A stretch of 8,810 nt of DNA, taken from Methanoregulaceae archaeon UBA288. Its GTDB lineage: Archaea > Halobacteriota > Methanomicrobia > Methanomicrobiales > Methanospirillaceae. The position numbers and the translations under genes were made by a program. The notes beneath the pieces are model-generated. The model was not told where the DNA came from. It saw nothing but the letters and a program-made list of their open reading frames with translations, and searched no databases. Position 1 is the first letter of the stretch. Each line of letters starts with the position of its first letter. The stretch spans positions 1 through 8,810 of the forward strand of contig DAEF01000235.1 of assembly GCA_002495225.1 (NCBI GenBank). The letters run 5' to 3'. Shown here one piece after another: positions 1-5,218 of this stretch.

Positions 1-437
1 TGATGATCCACGATATCGACATCCTGGCGCACGTCCTCTTTCCGGGAGCCCCGTTCCAGATCGCCTCGGCCGGGGACGGCGACATCTGCTCGGCCCTCTT
101 CCGGTTCGACGGATGCCATGCGTACCTCTCGGCCAGCCGCAAGTCCTCGAAGAAGATCCGCTCCTGCTACATCGAGGAAGAGGAGCGGACGATCGAGGGG
201 GACTTCATGGCCCAGGAGATCTACGTCCACCGCAAGCCCGGGCAGTACGCGGCCAACTCCGATCGCTATGTCCAGGAGAACATCATCGAGAAGGTGCTCG
301 TGAACCGGGTCGAGCCGCTCCGGGTCGAGATCGCCGCGTTCCTCGCGGCGGCCGCGGGAGGACCCGCCTTTCCGGTCACGCCGGCCGAGGCCGTCGAGAA
401 CCTCCGGATTGCCGCGGCAATCGCGTCCGGCCTCTAG
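1..437 (+). CDS. Gfo/Idh/MocA-family NAD(P)-dependent oxidoreductase, C-terminal part (5' end outside window)
   Basis: This is the C-terminal portion, about 144 residues, of a sugar or nucleotide-sugar dehydrogenase-like oxidoreductase. The first visible residues, MIHDIDIL, match the family's conserved (I/V)HD(I/L)D(L/I) stretch in the C-terminal domain, whose His lies in the active site. Further on, a KIR motif and then IEGDF followed by QEIYV fit the beta-sheet dimerisation half of the fold. The Rossmann domain with GxGxxG and the EKP motif would lie upstream of base 1, so the ATG at base 3 is almost certainly internal. The gene ends at TAG 435-437 inside a CTAG tetramer, where the stop codon of the convergent neighbour also lies. 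In methanogens such proteins often serve surface-polysaccharide or UDP-sugar pathways, but the substrate cannot be read from this fragment. Confidence 0.8.
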   Translation, partial: MIHDIDILAHVLFPGAPFQIASAGDGDICSALFRFDGCHAYLSASRKSSKKIRSCYIEEEERTIEGDFMAQEIYVHRKPGQYAANSDRYVQENIIEKVLVNRVEPLRVEIAAFLAAAAGGPAFPVTPAEAVENLRIAAAIASGL

Positions 438-1427
438 GTCCAGCGGACCTCGCGGCCGGTTCCCTCCTCTTTCGCACGCCTGAGCGCGATAACGGCCGCG
501 ACCGTGTCCTGCACGGGGAGCCCGACCGACTTGAAGACCGTCACCTGGTCGGAGGAGGTCCGCCCCTCGACCCCGCCGGGCACGAGCTCGCCGAGGTCCG
601 CGTGAACGTGTCCCGCCGTGATCGCCCCCTGCGCGATCGCCCGGGTCACGTCCCCGGCCTCGCCCAGCGCGGCAGCGCGGGAGTCGACCACGAGCAGGGC
701 GCGGGCGATGGTTTTGTGCGGGATCCCGGCCATCGGCGTCGAGACCGAGCCGACGCAGTTGATGTGGACGCCGGGCGGCAGCTCGCGGTCCGCGAAGACC
801 GGGGTCGACGAACTGGTCGCCGTGCAGACGATGTCGGCAGAGCCGACCGCTCCGCCGGGAGTCCTCTCGATCACCACCGCGTCCGGCAGCGGTCCGCACC
901 CGGCCAGCGCCGTCACGAACCGGGGGGTCGATGATGGGTCGCGGCCGTGGACCCGGACCATCTCGATCGTCCGTACACGGCAGACGCCCTCGACCCGGGT
1001 CCGTGCCTGGACCCCCGTCCCGAGGATGGCCAGTGCCCTGGACGAGCTGCGCGCGAGCAGGTCGGTCGCGAGCGCGCTCGCCGCGCCCGTCCGGATGGCG
1101 GCGAGGGCCCCGCCCTCGGGCAGGGCCTCGGGCCTCCCCGTCGCCGGGTCGAGGACCAGGACCGCGCCATGGGCGACGGGGCAGCCCCGCTCCGCGTTCT
1201 GCGGGCAGCTCGCTGCGACCCGCACGCCGAACGTCTCCCCCTCGGCGCCTCCGGGCCCAGATCGGGACAGCGGAGGCTTCAGCACGCCCTCCCGGGGTGA
1301 CGAGGGGCAAACAGGGCGGCACCTCGACCCCACCGCTCGCAAGGGCCTCGAAGGCCTGCTTCATCCCTGCGATCGCATCCTCCATCGGGAGGGCGGCAGC
1401 CACGTCGTCCGCCGGGAGGATCCTCAT
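434..1427 (-). pseudogene. ornithine cyclodeaminase / alanine dehydrogenase (mu-crystallin) family, frameshifted
   Basis: Members of this family use NAD(P)(H) to interconvert amino acids and keto or cyclic products, for example ornithine to proline or pyruvate to alanine. The reading from ATG 1427 starts MRILPADDVAAALPMEDAI and reaches a typical AVPIWARG stretch at about residue 60, then loses the family pattern. One base out of phase, from about 1249, homology resumes with GAEGETFGVRVAASCP, then HGAVLVLD and AAIRTGAASALATDLLA, and the NAD-binding loop LGTGVQA. The end is intact at TAG 434-436. A single extra base at about 1249-1253, in a GGGCCCGGAGGC context, would restore about 330 residues, the usual family length. 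The usual K of the G(V/I)KVV motif is R (GVRV), and the usual R after VPP is C, so substrate handling may differ or the gene may be decaying. The upstream TATA-like element at 1460-1467 would give a leader of about 10 bases. Confidence 0.8.
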
Positions 1428-1459
1428 GCCGTCACTGCCTCTGAGATGGACGGGGCGAG

Positions 1460-1471
1460 AATATACAGTAT
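1460..1471. promoter_or_regulatory. shared TATA-like element between divergent genes
   Basis: AATATACAGTAT sits between the two divergent genes and contains the inverted repeat ATACaGTAT. Read on the minus strand it gives TGTATATT centred about 36 bases before ATG 1427, predicting a leader of about 10 bases. Read on the plus strand it would start transcription near 1489, about 32 bases before the JAMM gene. Use in both directions is an inference from position alone. Confidence 0.4.
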
Positions 1472-1484
1472 CTTTTCAGGGCGT

Positions 1485-1511
1485 CGGGCTTATCACCTCC
1501 CCGGGCTTATC
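1485..1511 (+). repeat. direct repeat CGGGCTTATC x2, 17-base period
   Basis: CGGGCTTATC occurs exactly at 1485-1494 and again at 1502-1511, separated by ACCTCCC. The pair lies in the predicted 5' leader or start-proximal promoter region of the JAMM-FAD synthase operon. It could be an operator or simply chance; nothing else in the window repeats it. Confidence 0.45.
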
Positions 1512-1520
1512 GATCAGGGC

Positions 1521-1892
1521 ATGAAGTGCAGGGGGATCCGGCAGGAGCTCCTCGACCTGCTGCTCGCGATCGGCGCTTCGAACGACCCGAACGAGTTCGT
1601 GGCCCTCCTCCGGGAACGGGACGGGGTGATAGAGGAGTGCGACCTCGTGCCCGGCACGGTCACGAACGAGGACTCGGCCAGCGTCCTGCTCGACATGATG
1701 CCGCTCGACATCCACAGGGCGGGTTCGGCCCACTCGCACCCGAACGGGGTGCTGGAACCCTCGGACGCGGACCTCTCGTTCTTCCCCCGCACGGGACGAT
1801 ACCACCTGATCATCGGCTGGCCGTACGAAGACGGCGACTGGGCCTGTTTCACCGCGGACGGCGCTCCGCACGAGCTCGAGGTTTTGCCGTGA
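1521..1892 (+). CDS. stand-alone JAMM/MPN+ (Mov34-type) zinc metalloprotease, 123 aa
   Basis: This is a small single-domain JAMM protein. The full metalloprotease signature is present: Glu25 (in NEFVALL), then H71-S-H73, seven residues, Ser81, two residues, Asp84. The zinc site and catalytic Glu are therefore intact. Archaeal proteins of this class cleave isopeptide-linked ubiquitin-like modifiers (the SAMP and desampylase system) or process C-terminal tails of sulfur carriers; which applies here is not visible. Homology to archaeal JAMM proteins begins at MKCRGIRQ, so ATG 1521 is chosen over in-frame starts further left. No strong Shine-Dalgarno sequence precedes it. The stop overlaps the GTG start of the FAD synthase gene (GTGA, 1889-1892), which implies coupled translation. 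The open frame reaching left to 618 is only a shadow of the opposite-strand gene. Confidence 0.85.
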   Translation: MKCRGIRQELLDLLLAIGASNDPNEFVALLRERDGVIEECDLVPGTVTNEDSASVLLDMMPLDIHRAGSAHSHPNGVLEPSDADLSFFPRTGRYHLIIGWPYEDGDWACFTADGAPHELEVLP

Positions 1893-2317
1893 CCCGCGTC
1901 GTCGCGACCGGGACCTTCGACCTGCTCCATCCCGGCCACCTCTACTACCTCGAGGAGTCGCGCCGGCTCGGCGACGAGCTCCACGTGATCGTCGCGCGGG
2001 ACGCGAACGTCCGGCACAAGCCCCGGCCGATCGTGCCGGAGGAGCAGCGGCTCGCGCTGGTGCGCGCCCTGAAACCGGTCGACTCGGCCCGCCTCGGCGA
2101 CACCGAGGACATGTTCCGACCGATCGAGGAGCTCCACCCCGGGATCATCACCATCGGGTGCAACCAGCACTTCGACGAGCGCGAGCTCGAGGCGGCCCTG
2201 GAGGCCCGCGGGTGCGGGTGCCGCGTCGTCCGGATCGGCGGCTTTTCGGAGACGCCGCTCTGCTCGTCGCGCCGGATCGTGGACCGGGTCTGCGTCGAGC
2301 GGTGCGGGCCTCACTGA
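1889..2317 (+). CDS. ribL: RibL-type archaeal FAD synthase (cytidylyltransferase-like nucleotidyltransferase), 142 aa
   Basis: This enzyme transfers a nucleotidyl group to FMN to make FAD in the cytoplasm, the last step of archaeal flavin cofactor synthesis. It has the cytidylyltransferase fold: TGTFDLLHPGH at residues 8-17 carries the nucleotide-binding HxGH (His14, His17). It is followed by VARDANV, by PIVPEEQR with LALVRALKPVD, and by a C-terminal SSRRIV segment matching the family's SSxxI signature. Cysteines 125, 135 and 139 lie at the C-terminus, where the Methanocaldococcus RibL has redox-sensitive cysteines (family knowledge). The start is GTG 1889, overlapping the JAMM stop, with GAGG seven bases upstream. 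Length fits the family (about 150). The last seven bases overlap the convergent flavoprotein gene. A glycerol-phosphate cytidylyltransferase is the main alternative, but the sequence resembles RibL more. Confidence 0.85.
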   Translation: MTRVVATGTFDLLHPGHLYYLEESRRLGDELHVIVARDANVRHKPRPIVPEEQRLALVRALKPVDSARLGDTEDMFRPIEELHPGIITIGCNQHFDERELEAALEARGCGCRVVRIGGFSETPLCSSRRIVDRVCVERCGPH

Positions 2318-2907
2318 CGCGCTTCGAGCGTCTCGACCGCCCGCCGACCGGCGGCGGCTGCCTCGACGAGCGCGGTCGGATGGCCCCGGACCCCGCCGTG
2401 CCGGTCCATCTCGTCGTACACGAGGTTCTCTTCGTACTCGAACCCGAGGCCGGAGAAGAGCGCCCGCACCACCGGGTAGGACGCGTCGAAGACGCCGGGC
2501 CAGTCCGAACCCGCGGTCGCGAGGAAGACCCCCCGGTGGCGGGCCAGGTGATCGGGCGAGTAGTCGAGCGTGTTCGTGACGAACCGCCGGGCCCAGAGGT
2601 ACTGGGCCCGGTCGATCAGCCCCTTGAGTTCGGCCGTGACGCCCATGCTGTAGATCGGCGACGCAACTGCTAGCACGTCCGCTTCGGCCATCCGTTCGAG
2701 CAGGGAAACCGCGTCGTCCTTCACCACGCAGATCCCGGTCCGGTGGCAGAGGTTGCAGCCCCGGCAGGGCGTATACGCAAAGGTCGAGAGGACCACCTTC
2801 TCGACCTCTGCACCGGCCCCGCGTGCACCCTCCAGGAACGCGTCGAGCAGGGTCTCGGTGTTCCCGTGCCGGTGGGGGCTGCCCGAGACGCCGATCACCC
2901 GGATCAT
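2311..2907 (-). CDS. iron-sulfur flavoprotein (Isf family), tandem copy 2, 198 aa
   Basis: This is a flavodoxin-fold electron-transfer protein expected to bind FMN and a [4Fe-4S] cluster. Residues 9-20 (GSPHRHGNTETL) form the FMN phosphate loop. The compact motif C48-x2-C51-x2-C54-x5-C60 has the same spacing as the cluster ligands of Methanosarcina thermophila Isf. PIYSMG at about residues 95-100, followed by LKGLIDRAQ, is the usual flavin-contacting segment. In methanogens, Isf-type proteins pass electrons from ferredoxin and have been linked to reduction of oxygen and peroxide (family knowledge). The start ATG 2907 overlaps the stop of the upstream paralogue in ATGA, so the two are co-translated. 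Its 3' end overlaps the convergent ribL gene by seven bases. Confidence 0.88.
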   Translation of the reverse strand: MIRVIGVSGSPHRHGNTETLLDAFLEGARGAGAEVEKVVLSTFAYTPCRGCNLCHRTGICVVKDDAVSLLERMAEADVLAVASPIYSMGVTAELKGLIDRAQYLWARRFVTNTLDYSPDHLARHRGVFLATAGSDWPGVFDASYPVVRALFSGLGFEYEENLVYDEMDRHGGVRGHPTALVEAAAAGRRAVETLEARQ

Positions 2908-3518
2908 GACCCGATCCGCTCGCGAAGGGTCGCGATCGCCTCCCGCCCGAGCGCGACAGCGTCGGCCCGGGCCGAGGGGTGGCGCCGGACGGCCCCCGAC
3001 TCGTCGACGCTGTTGACGAGCAAATAGCGCATGTCCCGGTCCCGGACCCCGGAGACGTGGAAGAAGCACTTGACCGAGGGGAGGGCCGCCTCGAAGACGT
3101 GATCCCAGGGCTGGCCCGCCGTGCCGAGATAGAGTCCGAGTCGTTTCCCCTTCCGCTCCTCGGGGATGACGGGCCACCCGAGCACGTACTTTCTCGAGCG
3201 GTAGACCTGCGCCCGGTCGACGAGCGCCTTCGCCTGGGCCGCGAGGCCCATGCAGTAGATCGGGGCCGCGAGCACGACGCAGTCGGCCTCGAGGATGCGG
3301 TCGTAGAGCGGGATCATCCCGTCCTTCTGGACGCAGTTCCCGGTACGTTCACAGGTGTTGCAGCCCCGGCAGGGCCGGATGTCGGCCTCGACGAGCACGA
3401 CCTTCTCGACAGAGACGCCGGGCTCGGACGCCATCGCTTCGAGAACCCAGTCGAGGAGTGTCTCGGAGTTGCCGTGCCGGCGCGGTGAACCCGCGAACCC
3501 GAGGACGGTGATCGGCAT
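2904..3518 (-). CDS. iron-sulfur flavoprotein (Isf family), tandem copy 1, 204 aa
   Basis: This is a paralogue of the next gene downstream, with the same plan. It has a GSPRRHGNSETL phosphate loop (residues 11-22), the cluster motif C50-x2-C53-x2-C56-x5-C62, then APIYCMG with AKALVDRAQ. It should bind FMN and one [4Fe-4S] cluster and act as a one- or two-electron carrier. The start is placed at ATG 3518, not at the in-frame GTG 3536. The TATA box at 3542-3551 puts transcription start near 3521, so the message would be almost leaderless and would not include 3536. It is the first gene of a two-gene operon, joined to copy 2 by an ATGA overlap. A 14-base palindrome between TATA box and start is a candidate operator. 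Confidence 0.88.
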   Translation of the reverse strand: MPITVLGFAGSPRRHGNSETLLDWVLEAMASEPGVSVEKVVLVEADIRPCRGCNTCERTGNCVQKDGMIPLYDRILEADCVVLAAPIYCMGLAAQAKALVDRAQVYRSRKYVLGWPVIPEERKGKRLGLYLGTAGQPWDHVFEAALPSVKCFFHVSGVRDRDMRYLLVNSVDESGAVRRHPSARADAVALGREAIATLRERIGS

Positions 3519-3524
3519 GTACCC

Positions 3525-3538
3525 CCGTGTTGGCACGG
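3525..3538. promoter_or_regulatory. palindrome CCGTGttggCACGG downstream of the TATA box
   Basis: This is a perfect 5-base inverted repeat with a 4-base centre, lying between the TATA box (3542-3551) and the start codon (3518) of the Isf pair. Binding here would block polymerase recruitment in an archaeal promoter. The regulator is unknown. It could also form a small hairpin in RNA if transcription starts upstream. Confidence 0.4.
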
Positions 3539-3541
3539 CGG

Positions 3542-3551
3542 CTATAAAAAA
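3542..3551 (-). promoter_or_regulatory. TATA box of the Isf pair; also a T-tract after the peroxiredoxin gene
   Basis: On the minus strand this reads TTTTTTATAG, centred about 28 bases before ATG 3518, as expected for an almost leaderless archaeal transcript. The six T residues begin only a few bases after the peroxiredoxin stop (3555-3557), so the same bases may serve as a U-rich terminator for the upstream operon. Confidence 0.6.
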
Positions 3552-3554
3552 GGT

Positions 3555-4226
3555 TCAGAGGTTCTTAAAGCAGAGATACCAGTCCTTGCACTCGTACCCC
3601 GCCTTATCCCGCTCCGCCATCTCGGCGGCCGTCTTCGGGGCCGGGACGACGACCTTGTCGCCGGGCTGCCAGTTCGCCGGGGTGGCGACGCCGTGGGCGT
3701 CCGTGGTCTGGAAGGCCTTGATGAGCCGGACGATCTCCGGCATGTACCGCCCGTTCGAGAGCGGGTAGTAGAGCATGCCGCGGAGGATGCCCTTGTCGTC
3801 GATGAAGAAGACGGCGCGGACGGCCGCAGTCGAGGACTGGCCCGGCTGGATCATCCCGTAGACCTTCGCGACCTTCATCTCGAGGTCGGCGATGATCGGG
3901 AACGGGATCTCGACGCCCATCTTCTCCTTGATCGCCCGGACCCAGGCCAGGTGGGCCGAGACCGAGTCGACCGAGAGTCCGAGCAGTTCGACGTTCATGC
4001 TCTTCAGCTCGTCGGCGATCTCGGCGAACGCCATGAACTCGGTCGTGCAGACCGGCGTGAAGTCGGCCGGGTGCGAGAACATCACGACCCAGCGGCCGCG
4101 GTAGTCTGAGAGCTTCAGGGGGCCGTGGGTCGACTCGGCCTGGAAGTCGGGGGCGGGCTCGCCCAGCCCGGGAAGCGAGGGGGCGGGTGGTGCTCCGGCA
4201 AAGGGATCACTGGTTCCGATACACAT
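3555..4226 (-). CDS. archaeal Prx6-type peroxiredoxin (thioredoxin peroxidase), 223 aa
   Basis: This protein reduces hydrogen peroxide and alkyl hydroperoxides in the cytoplasm. The peroxidatic site is SHPADFTPVCTTEF, with Cys60 and the PxxxTxxC motif. The AhpC/TSA domain is followed by the Prx6-subfamily C-terminal region, recognisable by RLIKAFQTTD and TPANWQPGD. The final residues YECKDWYLCF carry Cys213 and Cys219, a C-x5-C pair like that of the Aeropyrum enzyme, which resolves Cys60 by a disulfide relay. Start ATG 4226 is chosen because GTGAT lies six bases before it and the upstream reading (to 4466) is only the shadow of the preceding gene. An N-terminal stretch of about 20 residues (MCIGTSDPFAGAPPAP) precedes the domain and is longer than in the shortest homologues. 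It is the last gene of a four-gene operon, 26 bases after its neighbour. Confidence 0.93.
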   Translation of the reverse strand: MCIGTSDPFAGAPPAPSLPGLGEPAPDFQAESTHGPLKLSDYRGRWVVMFSHPADFTPVCTTEFMAFAEIADELKSMNVELLGLSVDSVSAHLAWVRAIKEKMGVEIPFPIIADLEMKVAKVYGMIQPGQSSTAAVRAVFFIDDKGILRGMLYYPLSNGRYMPEIVRLIKAFQTTDAHGVATPANWQPGDKVVVPAPKTAAEMAERDKAGYECKDWYLCFKNL

Positions 4227-4252
4227 CAGTTCATCACATCTGGAAAAGGGGG

Positions 4253-4600
4253 TTATTTGCTGTAGATCTCTTCGGCCGCGGTCCTGCCATAGACGTACGC
4301 CGGCATCCCGGAGAGCAGGAACGTGACACGGAGCGCCTCCTCGATCTCGGCGAGCGAGATCCCGAGGTGGGGCGCGCCAGCGATCTGCGCCCGGACCGCG
4401 TGCGGGTCGCGCAGCGCGGCCGCGATGGCGACCGCGATCAACTTCTTCTCTTTTCGCGTCAGGCAACCGTCGTCCCAGACCAGCTGGTCCAGGCCCATGA
4501 CAGACTTGAAGAGCTCCGGATTGATTTTTTCAAGGTCCTGGAAGATCTTGGGGACCTTGCCGATCTTCTCCGCGAGGGAGTCGAACTGTTCTTGAGTCAT
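4253..4600 (-). CDS. AhpD-like / carboxymuconolactone decarboxylase-fold protein without CxxC, 115 aa
   Basis: The length and pattern are those of the CMD domain: the segments LTRKEKKLIAVAIAAAL, GAPHLGIS and EEALRVTFLLSGMPAYV are typical of the helical bundle shared by AhpD and CMD proteins. AhpD acts as a disulfide reductant for peroxiredoxins through a CxxC followed by His. Here the equivalent stretch (about residues 65-80, DPHAVRAQIAGAPH) has no cysteine, and the only cysteine is Cys46 further left. AhpD-type redox catalysis by CxxC is therefore not possible, although the gene lies directly before a peroxiredoxin. A binding, structural or peroxidase-accessory role is open. ATG 4600 is chosen; GTG 4609 is in frame and overlaps the desulforedoxin stop (GTGA). 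AAGGTG is eight bases before ATG 4600. Confidence 0.85.
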   Translation of the reverse strand: MTQEQFDSLAEKIGKVPKIFQDLEKINPELFKSVMGLDQLVWDDGCLTRKEKKLIAVAIAAALRDPHAVRAQIAGAPHLGISLAEIEEALRVTFLLSGMPAYVYGRTAAEEIYSK

Positions 4601-4605
4601 CGCAT

Positions 4606-4731
4606 TCACACCTTGAGTTCCATCGGTTCGCCGCAGCAGACGAGCTCGCCGCCGCCGGCCTCTTTCACCTCGACAACGTTGCCGCAGATGTTACAGACGT
4701 AGACCTCGCCTGCTTTCGATACGTTTACCAT
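4606..4731 (-). CDS. free-standing desulforedoxin, 41 aa
   Basis: This very small protein corresponds to the N-terminal iron domain of desulfoferrodoxin on its own. VYVCNICGNVVEV supplies Cys13 and Cys16, and LVCCGEPMELK supplies the adjacent Cys32 and Cys33. This CxxC...CC set binds one Fe(SCys)4 centre in desulforedoxins, which act as dimers. No superoxide reductase domain follows: TGA 4606-4608 comes directly after MELKV. It probably acts as an electron carrier to, or redox partner of, the peroxide-reducing proteins beside it (inference). The start ATG 4731 gives a normal desulforedoxin N-terminus and is preceded by AGAGG about ten bases upstream. It overlaps or abuts the CMD-fold gene downstream, which indicates translational coupling. 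Confidence 0.88.
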   Translation of the reverse strand: MVNVSKAGEVYVCNICGNVVEVKEAGGGELVCCGEPMELKV

Positions 4732-4797
4732 GCTGATGCTGCCTCTTCTCTGGTTTCCATCCGTTTCGGGTTCGACTGGCGACCGCTGTCCGGCCGC

Positions 4798-5022
4798 TCA
4801 GCGCTTCGGCGGATTTCTCGCGTCCTCGGGGGTCTTGACGTCGGGACGGATGTGGGTCATGGGGAAGCACTGGTACTCCTCGCAGGAGCACTTCGGGCAC
4901 TTCCGCAGGTCCTGTTCGACCGCGGAGAGTTCCTCCTCGTAGCCACAGTCGAGACAGACGTACTTGCCGGGGCCGACCTTCTCGCCGGCCTTCTTCTCAA
5001 CAACTTCTGTCAGAATACTCAC
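4798..5022 (-). CDS. small zinc-ribbon / rubredoxin-like protein, 74 aa
   Basis: This is a soluble small protein with one metal knuckle pair: Cys23-x2-Cys26 (KYVCLDCGYEEEL) and Cys42-x2-Cys45 (RKCPKCSCEEY), spaced as in zinc ribbons. GKYVCLDCG resembles zinc-ribbon proteins of the DUF1451 type and also the first knuckle of rubredoxins, but rubredoxin's second-knuckle CPxCG is replaced by CPKCS. Two extra cysteines (47 and 52) follow. No catalytic domain is present. Start GTG 5022 is preferred to GTG 5040: the TATA box at 5047-5053 puts transcription start near 5024, and AAGGGA lies six bases before 5022 if a leader exists. It is the first gene of the operon that continues with desulforedoxin, 66 bases downstream. 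Function is unknown; a redox or metal-binding role is suggested by context only. Confidence 0.75.
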   Translation of the reverse strand: MSILTEVVEKKAGEKVGPGKYVCLDCGYEEELSAVEQDLRKCPKCSCEEYQCFPMTHIRPDVKTPEDARNPPKR

Positions 5023-5046
5023 CTGATGTCCCTTGCACACCGGAGG

Positions 5047-5053
5047 TATTTAT
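5047..5053 (-). promoter_or_regulatory. TATA box of the zinc-ribbon/desulforedoxin/CMD/peroxiredoxin operon
   Basis: The minus strand reads ATAAATAC across this position, about 28 bases before GTG 5022, which supports that start and a leaderless or nearly leaderless message. No other promoter-like element is apparent before the downstream genes, so all four are probably transcribed from here. Confidence 0.6.
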
Positions 5054-5061
5054 CGATGATC

Positions 5062-5071
5062 ATGGTACCAT
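5062..5071. promoter_or_regulatory. palindrome ATGGTACCAT upstream of the operon TATA box
   Basis: This perfect 10-base palindrome lies about 10 bases upstream of the TATA box, next to the expected BRE, in the divergent region between the peroxiredoxin operon and the third Isf-like gene. The position suits a transcription factor site. A second inverted repeat, GGCCGgagCGGCC, lies at 5085-5097. Function is inferred from position only. Confidence 0.35.
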
Positions 5072-5191
5072 TGCCATGAAAGCAGGCCGGAGCGGCCGTG
5101 GAACGCGGTATGTCCCATTATGTTTGGTGGCGGACGAACTCTGGGACCCGGCCCCATGTCCTCGCGAAATCGGGCGCACCCGTCGGGGCCA

Positions 5192-5202
5192 CATTTTTTT
5201 AG
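5192..5202 (+). promoter_or_regulatory. TATA-like box of the third Isf-like gene
   Basis: CATTTTTTTAG is an AT island in very GC-rich sequence, centred 21 to 28 bases before the two in-frame ATG codons at 5219 and 5225. It implies a leaderless transcript, with initiation close to 5222-5225. Confidence 0.55.
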
Positions 5203-5218
5203 AAGCACGGCCAACCCC

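Noticed and set aside
113..934. Long plus-strand open frame rich in Arg, Gly and Pro
   Set aside because: It is opposite or out of frame with two recognised genes, and its composition is typical of antisense readings in GC-rich DNA. It has no family motif.
618..1520. Leftward extension of the JAMM gene to give a 424-residue protein
   Set aside because: JAMM homology starts at 1521; the extension is the antisense of the cyclodeaminase-family gene and has low-complexity composition.
1514..2314. Minus-strand open frame across the JAMM and FAD synthase genes
   Set aside because: It is a shadow of two strongly conserved plus-strand genes. No start signal or domain was recognised.
4227..4466. Longer N-terminus for the peroxiredoxin (start at 4466)
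   Set aside because: The added residues are an out-of-frame reading of the CMD-fold gene. GTGAT before ATG 4226 marks the real start.
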